Positions 1 to 10,420 of a stretch of DNA of 64,000 nt are shown piece after piece (positions within the stretch are counted from its first letter, which is position 1; each line of letters starts with the position of its first letter). The stretch lies in contig SVAQ01000002.1 of the NCBI GenBank assembly GCA_015059305.1, positions 124,001 through 188,000 of the forward strand, written 5' to 3'. The DNA comes from Bacillota bacterium (lineage in GTDB: Bacteria > Bacillota_I > Bacilli_A > RF39 > UBA660). Position numbers and translations under genes: made by a program. The notes under the pieces were generated by a model that saw nothing but the letters and a program-made list of their open reading frames with translations, searched no databases and was not told the DNA's origin.

Positions 1-623
1 TGCCAAACCGGCACATGCATACTATTTGTAAAGTAATCTCTATCAGAAATATTTTTTAATTCACCATATTTAGCTTTGAACTTTTTCATAGCTGTATAGC
101 AAAGATTTTCCGCAGGAGTGAAATAAACTCCAAAGTTTAATTTATATTCTTCCTTGAATTTCGCACATTTATCTTTGAACATTTGTTCAATTCTTTTTGC
201 TAACGCCATACCTTTTTCAGTTGTATGGTCTGTGCCGATTAAGATTTGAAGTGTTTCCGCAAGACCTAATTGACCGATTGCTAGTGTACCATGTTTAAGG
301 GCACTTCTAATTCCTTCTTCTGGAACATATCCTGCCATTAAACCATTTTCATACATAAACTTTGCAGCTTTAGGTGACTGTGAAGCAATCCATTCAAATC
401 TTTCGATTAACATATCCTTTGCTTCATCAATCTTTGCTTCAAGCATATCAAAGAAAATATTTAATTCTAATTCAGTGCTCCAACTATCTTCGCTAAAATT
501 ATCTGCTAGTTCTACAGCTTCCATTGCTAGTGTTGGTAAAATAATTGTAACAGGACAAATATTTCCTCTTCCATCTTTCTGTTGGCCGAGTCCATTAATA
601 TCCCAGCCATTTGCGGTTCTACA
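1..623 (-). CDS. nrdD: Anaerobic ribonucleotide reductase NrdD, exon 2 (3' part, runs off the window)
   Basis: This is the downstream exon of NrdD, which makes dNTPs from NTPs under anaerobic conditions with a glycyl radical. After splicing the reading frame begins C-R-T-A-N-G-W-D and continues through GRGNICPVTIILPTLA, the conserved core of class III reductases. It stays open to the window edge, so the glycyl-radical C-terminus lies outside. The exon starts at TGT (621-623), directly after the intron. It matches the conserved M-G-C-R-T motif when joined to exon 1. The product suits a strictly anaerobic host. The family call is very secure; the exact splice point is inferred from motif continuity. 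Confidence 0.9.
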
Positions 624-1469
624 CACGTTTATCCAATGTCACCATTGGCGCTGACTATATCTTCATCTCACAAAAGTGAGGTTGTCTTCCGCTTCGAATG
701 TGCGCCTATCTCACATCCTACTCCCTTACATTCATCAGGGATAGTCGATACACTTTATTCATCATAATATTCAAATAGCCATTTTCCTTTAAATGGACTT
801 TTAATTTGTCCATTTAATCTTGTTGTAATAGAAGTTTTTCCATTATTAATTCCACAAGCCTTAGCACAATTAATAATCGTTTCAAAGATGTCAATTTCAC
901 TAGTTTGAATATTAATTCGTTTAATTTTTTTAGCCATAGGATTTTTATTACCTATTTTTGTTTGACGAATTTTTTCTTTAATAACTTCCATTTCTTCTTC
1001 TGTTTTAGAACGATATGTATTTCCGCCACATTTATTGATTGCGTCGGTTTCATTATATCCTTCTTCAACAGAATTATAATATTGAATCCAATATTGTTCT
1101 TTTTGATTTAATTCTTCCTGTGTTTCCGCGTTATCAATAACTTCAAGAAGCCATTGATCTGGACCATATTTTCTAATTGCTCTTGCGAAATGTGTATCAA
1201 TAATATTTCGCATTGCATCATTTATGTGTCTATGAAAACGATACTAAACAGGACGAATTGTTTGGCCTATATAAACTTTACCATTTATTTTATTTGTAAT
1301 TTTATATATTTCCATTATATTCACCACCTTATGATGAATATTATGATGAATCTTAGCACGGTCTCATCTTATTAAATGAACTATTTTTAATAAGACCTAA
1401 CCGTTAGCCTCTTTAAGAAACACCCTCGGGCGAGGTTCAAAAGATTTTAGATGAGCTGCATTTTCACTT
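624..1469 (-). ncRNA. Group I intron in nrdD
   Basis: The intron splits NrdD inside the conserved MG|CRT motif. The upstream exon ends in GGT and the intron ends in G, the usual U and omega-G boundaries. Near its 3' end it carries an S-type core string (GAAGATATAGTC) at about 650-662 and an R-like partner (CGACTATCC) near 740-752, which would form P7. A GIY-YIG endonuclease gene sits in it at 755-1315. Without splicing, translation stops at TGA a few codons into the intron. Group I identity rests on these core strings and boundaries and not on a covariance model. Confidence 0.8.
755..1315 (-). CDS. GIY-YIG homing endonuclease inside the nrdD intron (one TAG read as Gln)
   Basis: The protein is 186 aa and starts MEIYKITNKINGKVYIGQT, a textbook GIY-YIG N-terminus. 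Codon 24 is TAG (1244-1246); read as Gln it gives TIRPVQYRF and joins the N-terminal nuclease core to the rest. The C-terminal half looks like a DNA-binding segment with a modular NUMOD-like end (TSITTRLNGQIKSPFKGKWLF). It would cut intron-less nrdD alleles and spread the intron. If only standard-code reading is used the first 34 residues, including GIY-YIG, are lost. That is a strong local argument for recoding. Confidence 0.85.
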
Positions 1470-2720
1470 ACCCATCGTTGAGAAATAAGTCTTAGGATCA
1501 TTAGGGTCATATCCTGCATTACCAGACCAATCAATATTAGCATAATTAGGATATAATCTTTTTGAAGTAGATTCTAATGCTAACTGATATAAATCATAGT
1601 TAGGATCACCAGGTTCTCTATTAATACCTTTTCCTAATTGGAAAATTCCACAAGGGAAAATAGATGTTTTATGTAAAGCACCTAAGCCTTCAATAGATAC
1701 CTTTAATAATTCTTCAATTACCATTCTTCCTTCTGAAAGAGTACAAGTTCCATAATTAATACTTGTAAATGGTAATTGATTACCAGAACGAGATTGTAAT
1801 GTATTTAAATTATGATATAAACCCTCTACTGCTTGATGAACTTCTTTTCTTGTTTGATCAATAGCATATTCATATGCTTTATCACAATAAGCACTATAAT
1901 CTAATTCATCAATAGAATAATCTACTGCGTTTTTTAACATATTTTCAATGGAATAATCAATACCTTCCCAATCAGCAAGATATTTTAATCCATCTTTATA
2001 ATGTTTTGCAAAGCTCTTTCTAACATAAGGAACCATTGTCCAGTCTAAATGAGTTGCAGATACACCACCAAATTGCTGTAATGATTGTAATTGGAAAATT
2101 ACAGCAACTAACTGGAATGCTGTATTTACAGAACCTGCTGGCCGCACATCAGTTTGTCTTGTATTAAAACCATTTGCTAATAAATGGTCAAAAGGAACAG
2201 ATAAACAATTATGAGAACCTACAAAATAACTGTCTAAATCATGAATATAAATCATATTATTCTCATGATTTGCTCTTGCTTTTGGAGAGATTAAAAAATC
2301 TAAAGCAAGTCTTTTAGTAACAACCCCAGATGCTTCTCCTGTTCTACCACCAAATGAATGTTCATCAACATTTGCATTTTGATTTTGAACATCTTCTGCA
2401 CGAAGTTTTTCTTTAATTGCTTCAATAAAATCATTGCTATAATTTCTAGCAACTTCTTTTTTATATCTAAATCTAATATATGCCTTCGCAACATCTTTAC
2501 GCTCCGAAGTCATTAAATAATGTTCTACTAAATCTTGAATGTCTTCTACTGTTAATTCTCTTTTAATTGCTTCACGATATACATCTTCTGCAATACTATT
2601 AGCAGTATCTTCTTCATAAAGAAGACCATCAACTTCAACAAGTGCGCCGTTGATAGCATCGACAATTTTTTGTTTATTAAAAGGAACTAATTCTCCATTT
2701 CGTTTTCTTATATTGATCAA
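1470..2720 (-). CDS. nrdD: Anaerobic ribonucleotide reductase NrdD, exon 1
   Basis: The exon encodes 417 residues. It begins with an ATP-cone allosteric domain (IRKRNGELVPFNKQKIVDAI) and continues into the class III catalytic barrel, including VTKRLALDFLISPKARANH and IYIHDLDSYFVGSHNC. It ends FSTMG at the intron boundary. The start is an ATG at 2718-2720 behind a GGAGG-like site. No TAG codon occurs in it. It is the last of the run DnaE-like polymerase, guanylate kinase, NrdD, which probably share the promoter at 7388-7416. An activase (NrdG) is not visible in this window and may lie just beyond it. Confidence 0.92.
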
Positions 2721-2785
2721 GATTATAACCTCCTTCTATATTTTGTAGTCGTATATTTATTTGTGTGTTGCGGCTACAAAATTAA

Positions 2786-3340
2786 TTAAAATTGCCCAAT
2801 AGCTTCTATAATACGATCTACACATTTTTGTAAGTCTTCTTCTTCATTATTTATTAATAAAGTATATTTAAAATCAAAATCACCCGGATTAAAATCTCTT
2901 GCATCTGTTCCATATCGGCGAACAATTTCATTTACATCTGGATTTTGTTCTCTATTTAATTGTCTTAATAATCTTATTTTATCATCTGTATGAATATAAA
3001 ATACTCTTAAATTTATATTTTTATTATTATAAATATAATTCAATGCTTCAGGATTAAAAACCCCAACATTAGTAACATCACTTCTCAATGCCTCATAGGT
3101 TGTACCATAATACCAATTATGAAGACTTGCTTCAAGCATTTCATAACTTAATACTTTATAAGCAAATTGTTCTTCTGTTAAAAAATAATAATTAACGCCC
3201 TCTGTCTCTCCCTCTCGCATTGGTCGTGTTGTTGATTGAATAATTTCATTTAATTCAAGAGGTCTTGCGGCAAGGACCTATTTTAAAATAGTATCCTTAC
3301 CACTACCTGCTTTACCCATAATAGCAATAATATTGTACAT
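2786..3340 (-). CDS. gmk: Guanylate kinase-like nucleotide kinase (one TAG as Gln)
   Basis: The 184-aa protein has a P-loop GKAGSGKDT at residues 9-17 and the guanylate kinase signature TTRPMREGE near residue 39. It likely phosphorylates GMP/dGMP to feed DNA synthesis. Codon 21 is TAG (3278-3280), giving ILKQVLAARP. Ending the gene there would separate the P-loop from the substrate-binding part, so this is one gene. The ATG overlaps the polymerase stop codon as TAATG, which indicates translational coupling. The family normally has about 200 residues, so the length is right. Confidence 0.85.
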
Positions 3341-6300
3341 TATTCTCCCATGTACCTTTCTGTTTTTAGAACTAATTCGTTGTTAGCTGTAATTGAGTCA
3401 ATTTTATAAAGCTGATGTCCATTAGAGGTTGCATATTTTTTCGTAATAAAATCATCGCCCTGTCTTATTCCTTGAACAACAATCATATTTCCTCTATTAA
3501 ACCAAGATTTCTCAACTACATGTTTCACACCATCTGCACCTTTTTCTGAAATCTGTTTATCAAATAATGTGAAATATTCTTTTCTAAATTTAACATTAAC
3601 TACACCTGTTGTAGTTAATAATGTAACTGTACTCTTTGTTTTATTCTTTGCGATACAAGTTCCGCAAATTTTATCTAATTTAAAAATATTAATTGTTTTA
3701 CCACCACGAGGATATGTTTTTTCAACAACTGGTTCAGTTGGTAATTCAAAGAAATCAACAAAACCATATCTTTCTTTATCTACGTGAGCTAATTCATGTT
3801 CATGATAATAGAAGCATAATACTTCCATTTCCCATGCAGAGATAGTTCCACTAGCATATTTATCCCAATCTTCTTTAAAGATAGAATTATTTAAATCATT
3901 TAAAATCTTCTCTTTATCTTTAGCGATCCAATCTCTAAAAACATCCATCCAAGCTTGATATTTCTTTTCCCAGTTTTTAAGATTTAATTTAAAATCTTCT
4001 TCAATTAATGCTTCATATCCAGAAGAAATTAAGAAATCAATTGCGCGTTCATCTAACGTATAATGAGTTGCGTCTTTCGCGCACATTGCTTTTAAATAAC
4101 GATTAAATTCATAAATCTTAAATGCAAAAATTCTTTCTTCTGTATCTTTTGGAAGTAAATTATGTTTAATTAATCCTCCCATATTTTGTAGTGTTATTCT
4201 TTTCTTTTTGTCACAAGTTTCCCAAATGTACCAAACCATACATCTTTTTCTATCCATCATAGAATCAAATGCTCCGCCTTTAATAAGTGAAATCATTGCT
4301 TGTTTATTTGGTTTTACTTTATTTAAGAAATCTCTAGGAGATTCATAAGGTCTATTTGCTATAATAGCTCTAACAGTATCATCACTTACATTCAATAAAC
4401 CTTTCATTCCAAAAAGAATTTGATTATTTTCTACATCTGGTTTAAATCCAAAGTCAGATTTATTAATATCTACTAAACTTAATTTAATACCAGCACTCAT
4501 AATATCGCCCATTGCCTTAGCCATCTTACCATAATCAGTAGAGGCGGTTTTGCGAATCTTGGCGCTTTTATCTGGTAAATCTACAAATGTAATTCCATCA
4601 GCTAAATCAGAAGCTTCTGGTTCATAAATATCAACTAATTCTTCTTCGCTATTATCTTCTAATGAACCACTGTTTACAATTAAACAAGCTGTATTCCAAT
4701 AGATAGGATTCCAATTAGTTGCAATAAATAATGTTTGAACACCAATAAATGAATAAGCTAATGCATGAATTCGAGAGAATGAATAACCCATCTGCGGACC
4801 AGCGCCATACTTCCAGATATATCTACCTAATGCTTTTGAAGTTGCATTAGTTAATACTTTTTCTCGAAGTTCTGGAATCTTTGACATTTGCTTTTTACCT
4901 ACAATTTTTCTTGCAGCATTCGCTTCACCTAAGGTAAATCCGCAAAGATTTTTATCCATTAACATTAACATTAAACTTTCTTGGTCAGGTGGAACTCCAT
5001 AGTCTGCTTTAAAATATGGTTCAAGCCAACTCTGTTCTTCTTCTGATAAACCATATTTTGTCATTTCATCATACCATAATTGAATATTATTTTTCTGACG
5101 AATATATTTATCAATTGGACGTTCTTCACCTTCTTCACCCATTAATCGCATTAGGCCATTGGCCGCAGTCATTTCCAAAATATTTTTTGGTTGAATTTTC
5201 TTTGCTGTCTTTGATCCTTCTAATGAGTCAAACTGGAATGTATTAATAACTGATACATCACTTAATGCTTTCCAAATTCTATTATCATTTAATGGCAAAA
5301 CATTTGGATGAAAATATTTATCATAAACTTCTCTTAAACTTAATTCAGATTCAATAACTTCATCTTCTTGCATTAATTTAATCGCTTGAACTAACTTATC
5401 TTGAACTTCTGTTACCAGAAAGTCATATTTTGTTAATCCCATATATTCGCAATCATGTAAGTCAAACTGTGTAGTTATTTCACCTTTTGGAGTTTTCATA
5501 AAAGCACAATGCTCAAATGGATCTCCTTCAAATAAAATTACACCAGATGCATGACTTCCTCTATGGTTGACAAGACCTTCAATCGCCATGATAATATCCA
5601 AAAGTCCAGGATAATTATTTACTTCTCTTAAAAATGATGTTACTGGTTTTCTTCCTTTTTCTTCATCACCATAAACAACTTCTTTAATAGACCATAAAAA
5701 TCCTCTTTCTTCTGGAATCAATGATGACATATATAATGCTTCATCAACATCAATACCATCTGGATAATCTTCACTTCTATAACCTCGACATGCTGTTTGA
5801 ATTGCGGACTTTGTTTTTTCAGTTCCAAAAGTCGCAATTAATGTACATCCAAGATTACTCTTTGCCCATTCATCAATATTCTTATCAAACATTTGACTTC
5901 TTTCTTCTTTAATCTTTTGAAGAATAAGAGGTCTTTTTGATGGACAAATATCTATATCAATATCACCAAGTTCAATACGTTCTTCATTTAAATATCTGAA
6001 GAATGGAAGATTCCATTCAATCGGGTCTAATTGTGTAATACCCATTAAATAATGATTAAGTGCTGCACAAGATGAACCACGTCCTGCACCTACCATTGAT
6101 CCGCACTCCCAAATCATATCAATATAATGCTGAAGAGTGTTTGGATATCTAAACATATTAGTTTCTAACTTTTCAGAAATAATAGATTTTACTCTTGCTT
6201 CTTCTTCTAATTGAGATAAATATTGTGTGTTATATTTATTTAATTTAGATAATTTTTCAAGACATTGATTTACCCAATATCTATTCTGAATATCATCTGA

Positions 6301-7314
6301 ACTTAACATTTCATCTAAATGAGGAAAATTCCATTCAGGCTTATATCTGCCAGTAAAATCAGATTCTACTTCTAAAGGAGGATAATTCTTAACTTCTACT
6401 GTTGGAATATTTTGTTTATGAAATAAAGAATATTTTTGAATTTTATTTTCAATTTCTAATGTATTATCTAAAATCCAATCTATTGTTTCTTCTGAAAAAC
6501 AAAGAGATAATAATTTATTTATTTCATCACTATCCATGAGACGAGAAAATTCATAGAAACTATCTACTTCTCTATCTCCATTTTTTGAATTAAGGTATGC
6601 TTTATGAACTGGTCTATCTGCGGCTGTGAGATAATGCGCATCTGTACCAACTACCATTTTTACATTATATACTTGCGCAATTCGATAAAGTTTTTTATTA
6701 ACTTGAATTTGGTCTTTATCTGTCGATGGTGCGCACTCAATATAAAAATCTTCACCAAAAACATCTAAACAATATTCCATAAATTTAAGAATATTGTCAT
6801 AAAATATTTTTGCTGAAGTCATATCATTAACTTCCTCTGACATGCTCATACCTAGAGCATTTGTAGAAAGTTCTCCACCTAAACAAGCGGTAGTCGCTAT
6901 AACATGACCCTTATACTTGGACATAACTTCTTTTAATTCTGATTTTAATAATGGAACTCTTTCCATACCTCTATCAGAATAAGAGTTATACCAAGCTATC
7001 GAACTTAATTCTTTTATTGCGCGATAACCAATTTCATCTTTTGCAATAAGAATAAAGTGATAATATTTTTGTCCAGATTCTCTTGTATTTGTTAAATAAA
7101 TTTCATTGCCTAACGCAATTTTAAAATCTGGATAATCTTCTGCTAATCTGTTCACTATTGGATGTGCAGCAAGACATTCGTGGTCTGTAATAGCAATACC
7201 GCTTAAACCTAATTCAATTGCTTTTTTGATTAAATCTTTTGGTCGATTAATCGAATCTAATAATCTAATATTAGAATATTCAGTATGATTATGACAATTA
7301 AAATATTTTCTCAT
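3340..7314 (-). CDS. dnaE: DNA polymerase III alpha subunit (DnaE-type replicative polymerase)
   Basis: The product has 1324 aa. The N-terminus is a PHP domain (FNCHNHTEYSN, ITDHECLAAHP). The polymerase active site is visible as GDIDIDICPSKR, with the third acidic residue in GLTKYDFLVTE, followed by finger and helix-hairpin-helix regions (MISLIKGGAFDSM) and a C-terminal OB-like region. This is the phage's own replicase, the largest gene in the window, with no TAG codon. It follows a sigma-A promoter at 7388-7416 and is coupled to guanylate kinase. DnaE rather than PolC is preferred because no internal exonuclease insertion is visible. Confidence 0.93.
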   Translation of the reverse strand: MRKYFNCHNHTEYSNIRLLDSINRPKDLIKKAIELGLSGIAITDHECLAAHPIVNRLAEDYPDFKIALGNEIYLTNTRESGQKYYHFILIAKDEIGYRAIKELSSIAWYNSYSDRGMERVPLLKSELKEVMSKYKGHVIATTACLGGELSTNALGMSMSEEVNDMTSAKIFYDNILKFMEYCLDVFGEDFYIECAPSTDKDQIQVNKKLYRIAQVYNVKMVVGTDAHYLTAADRPVHKAYLNSKNGDREVDSFYEFSRLMDSDEINKLLSLCFSEETIDWILDNTLEIENKIQKYSLFHKQNIPTVEVKNYPPLEVESDFTGRYKPEWNFPHLDEMLSSDDIQNRYWVNQCLEKLSKLNKYNTQYLSQLEEEARVKSIISEKLETNMFRYPNTLQHYIDMIWECGSMVGAGRGSSCAALNHYLMGITQLDPIEWNLPFFRYLNEERIELGDIDIDICPSKRPLILQKIKEERSQMFDKNIDEWAKSNLGCTLIATFGTEKTKSAIQTACRGYRSEDYPDGIDVDEALYMSSLIPEERGFLWSIKEVVYGDEEKGRKPVTSFLREVNNYPGLLDIIMAIEGLVNHRGSHASGVILFEGDPFEHCAFMKTPKGEITTQFDLHDCEYMGLTKYDFLVTEVQDKLVQAIKLMQEDEVIESELSLREVYDKYFHPNVLPLNDNRIWKALSDVSVINTFQFDSLEGSKTAKKIQPKNILEMTAANGLMRLMGEEGEERPIDKYIRQKNNIQLWYDEMTKYGLSEEEQSWLEPYFKADYGVPPDQESLMLMLMDKNLCGFTLGEANAARKIVGKKQMSKIPELREKVLTNATSKALGRYIWKYGAGPQMGYSFSRIHALAYSFIGVQTLFIATNWNPIYWNTACLIVNSGSLEDNSEEELVDIYEPEASDLADGITFVDLPDKSAKIRKTASTDYGKMAKAMGDIMSAGIKLSLVDINKSDFGFKPDVENNQILFGMKGLLNVSDDTVRAIIANRPYESPRDFLNKVKPNKQAMISLIKGGAFDSMMDRKRCMVWYIWETCDKKKRITLQNMGGLIKHNLLPKDTEERIFAFKIYEFNRYLKAMCAKDATHYTLDERAIDFLISSGYEALIEEDFKLNLKNWEKKYQAWMDVFRDWIAKDKEKILNDLNNSIFKEDWDKYASGTISAWEMEVLCFYYHEHELAHVDKERYGFVDFFELPTEPVVEKTYPRGGKTINIFKLDKICGTCIAKNKTKSTVTLLTTTGVVNVKFRKEYFTLFDKQISEKGADGVKHVVEKSWFNRGNMIVVQGIRQGDDFITKKYATSNGHQLYKIDSITANNELVLKTERYMGE

Positions 7315-7387
7315 TTGACACCTTTTTATGAATCCCGAAATACTTTCGCATTGAACTTATTCCTTTCATCTTTTATATATTTATATT

Positions 7388-7416
7388 ATTATACCATATT
7401 TTTTATTCAGCGTCAA
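7388..7416 (-). promoter_or_regulatory. Sigma-A promoter for the polymerase-gmk-nrdD operon
   Basis: The -35 is TTGACG (7411-7416), the spacer is 17 bp and the -10 is TATAAT (7388-7393). The -35 box lies inside the last codons of the small gene upstream (7403-7561), so the promoter is built into a coding end. Confidence 0.8.
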
Positions 7417-7561
7417 GTTCTTTCACTTTATCTAAAAGTGTTTGAAGAATAAAAGCTGCTGTTGAAAAATCAGTTGTATTACTTAATAAAAATTGAGTAA
7501 ATTTTTGAGATTCTATAAATTCTTTTACATTTTTAAGATTTACTGTCATATCCATATTCAT
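7403..7561 (-). CDS. Small acidic protein, unknown function
   Basis: The ORF encodes 52 aa (starts MNMDMTVNLK, ends KVKELDAE) with a GGAG site just upstream. I do not recognise the family. It looks like two short helices with no membrane segment or cysteines. Its stop region doubles as the -35 of the next promoter, so it closes the preceding transcript. It was too short for routine calling but has a good ribosome site. Confidence 0.6.
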   Translation of the reverse strand: MNMDMTVNLKNVKEFIESQKFTQFLLSNTTDFSTAAFILQTLLDKVKELDAE

Positions 7562-7574
7562 AACTATTTTCTCC

Positions 7575-8177
7575 TTATTCTATAATTGCAGGTTGCTTAT
7601 AATAATCTGTTACAATTGATTGCCATAATTTAAATAATGGATAAAAATCTTCCGGAACCCATTGAGGAGATAAAACTAAAATTAATTGGTCTGGAATAGG
7701 AATTTGTTCTAAATTATAACTTCCCATAAAATTTTCTTCCATATCAAAATCTTCTGGTTTTAAATCAGAATTAACATTTTTGATCCAAATATACCTTTCT
7801 AATAAATCAAAATCTTTAATTTTTCTAACCCAATTTGCACATGTTAAATCTTGTTCTGAAATAGGCTCTTGTTCATCATGATATCCACAATCATGATGAT
7901 GATCTATATTATAAATAGTTAATTTTTCATCACCAGGCATTTTAAAAGTTGCTGTTTGATGTTCATAAACAAAATGAATCTGATCAAATCTTAAATGTGG
8001 TAATAAAGAAATTAAATATTCTGTTAAACGTTGATAATAAAACATATCTGCTGTTAATAAATTTAATTGTGGAATATGTCGTAATTCAAACCATGGAACT
8101 CTTGGGACCAAATGATTATATAAATCAATACAAGGAGCCATTATAATATCAAAATCAATAGTTACTATATTTTTCAT
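7575..8177 (-). CDS. Possible UPF0489/arginase-fold protein
   Basis: The product has 200 aa. The N-terminus reads VTIDFDIIMAP and a metal-site-like string IDHHHDCGYH lies near residues 91-100. The order DxDxxxxP then DHHHD resembles the UPF0489/arginase-like fold, a family that includes enzymes turning peptidyl arginine into ornithine. I cannot confirm the fold by eye. Its start overlaps the methyltransferase stop (ATGA). It could equally be an uncharacterised phage metalloprotein. The link with the RiPP-like genes further along is only speculative. Confidence 0.4.
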   Translation of the reverse strand: MKNIVTIDFDIIMAPCIDLYNHLVPRVPWFELRHIPQLNLLTADMFYYQRLTEYLISLLPHLRFDQIHFVYEHQTATFKMPGDEKLTIYNIDHHHDCGYHDEQEPISEQDLTCANWVRKIKDFDLLERYIWIKNVNSDLKPEDFDMEENFMGSYNLEQIPIPDQLILVLSPQWVPEDFYPLFKLWQSIVTDYYKQPAIIE

Positions 8178-8803
8178 TTAGCTCTCCTAATCCAATTTAC
8201 TTTTGTTTCTTTTTTATCTAATGTTTTATTCCAAACAAACCAAGCATATGCTTGTGCAGAAGAGCCATCTGGTTTATCTCCATTCTTCCAACATTGAATT
8301 CTATCAACATATACATATACATCAGTTGGAGGATTGTCTTTTAAAATTGTTTCATATCTACCAGAACCTTCAAGGAATTGTAATCTTGCTAACATAATTA
8401 TGCCTTTTTCGGCAATTTCTAATGCTCTAATAGTAAATGGTTCAATTGTAGAATACGGAGGATTCATAATTATCCAATCAATATTTTCATCTGGTAAATT
8501 ATAATTATCAGCAAGAAAATCATATTCTTCACCAGTTAAAATTTCAAAATCTTCAATTCTTGGATGTTTTGTAAAATCAGTAGCATAAATAGTAGCATTT
8601 GGAGCATATTCTTTAATGCCTTTTAACATATGTCCTCCGCCAGCACATGGTTCAAGAATTGTTAAACCATCAAAATTAATTCCTAATGTTTCTAAAATAT
8701 TTTTTACTTCTACAGTTGGAGTAGCATAATAGTCAGTTTTATCTCTTTCTTTATGCTTTTTATCATATCCATTATATAAACCTTTTGTTGTATATTGTCC
8801 CAT
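8174..8803 (-). CDS. DNA adenine-type methyltransferase
   Basis: The 209-aa protein has a SAM-binding motif I region (LTILEPCAGGGHMLKGI) and the catalytic motif IIMNPPYS, typical of N6-adenine or N4-cytosine DNA methyltransferases. A likely role is modifying phage DNA against host restriction. It ends in TGA, overlaps the next start (ATGA), and is preceded by the helicase with a TAATG overlap. SAM can be supplied by the phage's own synthetase at 13444-14235. Target specificity cannot be read from sequence. Confidence 0.8.
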   Translation of the reverse strand: MGQYTTKGLYNGYDKKHKERDKTDYYATPTVEVKNILETLGINFDGLTILEPCAGGGHMLKGIKEYAPNATIYATDFTKHPRIEDFEILTGEEYDFLADNYNLPDENIDWIIMNPPYSTIEPFTIRALEIAEKGIIMLARLQFLEGSGRYETILKDNPPTDVYVYVDRIQCWKNGDKPDGSSAQAYAWFVWNKTLDKKETKVNWIRRAK

Positions 8804-9963
8804 TATTTATAATCCTTTACTATTACTAATTTTTCTTTTGCGCGAGTTGCCGCTGTATAAAGCCAACGAGCATGATCGCCACCTTTTAACCATTCTTCTA
8901 ATACTAATACTTTATTATATTCACTACCTTGTGCCTTATGACAAGTAATCGCATAACCATAATCAAAATGCTTAGGCTTATTAGGAACATTTTTAAATAT
9001 ATTAAAATTATTATTATTAATAATTGAATTACCAGTTGTTAATAATTTATTATCTATCAAAGTATTTTCAAAAGATGATTCACCATAATCTGGTGTAAAT
9101 TTTGCATTTACTACATGACCAATAAAAAGGGGATGAACTCTATTTGGTTTTTCTAAATTAGTTATATATCCAATAGTACCATTAACTAGTACATCACCAG
9201 ATATATTCGGTTCTTCCCAATAATTGCGCAAACAAATTACTTTGTCTCCTTCAACGGGATATGTGCTATCCCAAACATTATGCAAATAACTTCTCATCAA
9301 TTGATTTATTTTAAAGCGAGTATCATTCTTTGCTACTAAAATTTGATCTGCCCATGTAAACATTCCACTTACTAATTCTTTTTTATCAATAATTTGAACT
9401 TCATTACCCTTATAGAGACTTAAAGACTTGCCGGCCCGCACATCCATAGTTAATCTAATAATTTCACTTTCTTGTGCTTGTCTCATGATTTCATCAAGAA
9501 AAATATGAGGTTGAGCCAAAATTTCATTATCTTCTCCTATTGGAGGAAGCTGTCCAGGATCTCCAAGTGCTATTACATGAACTCTATGAGATAATAATAA
9601 ATCCCACATTTCTTTTGGAAGCATTGATACTTCATCCACTATAATTAATTTATAAGGATATTCTAGTGGGCGACGAGGCTTATGATAAAATGTGCCATCT
9701 TTTCTTGGGAAAGATTGATATAATAATTTATGTGCAGTTGTAGCATTAGGACAACCTTTTTCTTTAAGAACAAGTGCTGCTTTACCCGTATATGCTATAT
9801 ATGCCACATCTTCATTATAAAGGCCAAGAGCAGAGATAATAAATTTTACAAGGGTTGATTTACCACTTCCAGCATATCCACTAATTACAGTATATCGTTC
9901 TCTATCTTTATATCTTTGAATTGCTATTTTTAATCCTTCTTCTTGTTTATAAGTAAGAATCAT
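8803..9963 (-). CDS. Dda/RecD2-like superfamily 1B helicase
   Basis: The product has 386 aa. Walker A is GYAGSGKST (residues 29-37), Walker B is IIVDEVSML, and the C-terminal UvrD-C2-type motif is YAITCHKAQGSEYNKV, followed by YTAATRAKEKL. This is the layout of T4 Dda and RecD2, 5'-3' helicases that load at forks and promote recombination. Its start overlaps the stop of the small upstream gene (ATGA). No TAG codons are present. Confidence 0.88.
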   Translation of the reverse strand: MILTYKQEEGLKIAIQRYKDRERYTVISGYAGSGKSTLVKFIISALGLYNEDVAYIAYTGKAALVLKEKGCPNATTAHKLLYQSFPRKDGTFYHKPRRPLEYPYKLIIVDEVSMLPKEMWDLLLSHRVHVIALGDPGQLPPIGEDNEILAQPHIFLDEIMRQAQESEIIRLTMDVRAGKSLSLYKGNEVQIIDKKELVSGMFTWADQILVAKNDTRFKINQLMRSYLHNVWDSTYPVEGDKVICLRNYWEEPNISGDVLVNGTIGYITNLEKPNRVHPLFIGHVVNAKFTPDYGESSFENTLIDNKLLTTGNSIINNNNFNIFKNVPNKPKHFDYGYAITCHKAQGSEYNKVLVLEEWLKGGDHARWLYTAATRAKEKLVIVKDYK

Positions 9964-10256
9964 TTATTTTTCTTTTCTCCTGTTCCAACTTTTAAATATG
10001 TTACATGTTCAATAAAACGAATTTCATATCTATCTTCTAAATATTCTATAATTTCTAATGTATTAAATAGATTAAATAATAAACCACCAGTAATATCTTC
10101 AAAATCAGTTCCGTAATATATCTCAATATCATCAATTATATCTTTTATATCTGCAACATCATCATCTTGCAAAAATTTAGAAAAATCTAATTTATCAAAT
10201 AACTCAATACAATCTTTTCCTTCTTTTCCTAAATATTGACACCAATTATCTTTCAT
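9960..10256 (-). CDS. Small acidic protein of unknown function
   Basis: The 98-aa protein is strongly acidic in the middle (FLQDDDVADIKDIIDDIEIYYGTDFEDITGG) and ends in a lysine-rich tail. I do not recognise a family. It is the first gene after the promoter at 10287-10315, has a GAGGAGG ribosome site, and is translationally coupled to the helicase gene, so it may be a replication or helicase accessory factor. Confidence 0.6.
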   Translation of the reverse strand: MKDNWCQYLGKEGKDCIELFDKLDFSKFLQDDDVADIKDIIDDIEIYYGTDFEDITGGLLFNLFNTLEIIEYLEDRYEIRFIEHVTYLKVGTGEKKNK

Positions 10257-10286
10257 TTAATTCCTCCTCTTTTACTTATATATAAT

Positions 10287-10315
10287 ATTATATCATATTT
10301 TATATTAAAAATCAA
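10287..10315 (-). promoter_or_regulatory. Sigma-A promoter for the helicase-methyltransferase operon
   Basis: TTGATT (10310-10315), 17-bp spacer and TATAAT (10287-10292). The rest of the 190-bp gap holds the terminator at 10421-10446 and otherwise nothing I recognise. Confidence 0.75.
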
Positions 10316-10420
10316 GTTTTGAATATTTGGTCTAAAAATTTTGAAGAGTGGTTTTAATTTGGGTTTGCGGATTTTGTGATTGAGGCCGGCGCAAGCAACT
10401 AGTTTATAGAAACAAAAAAT

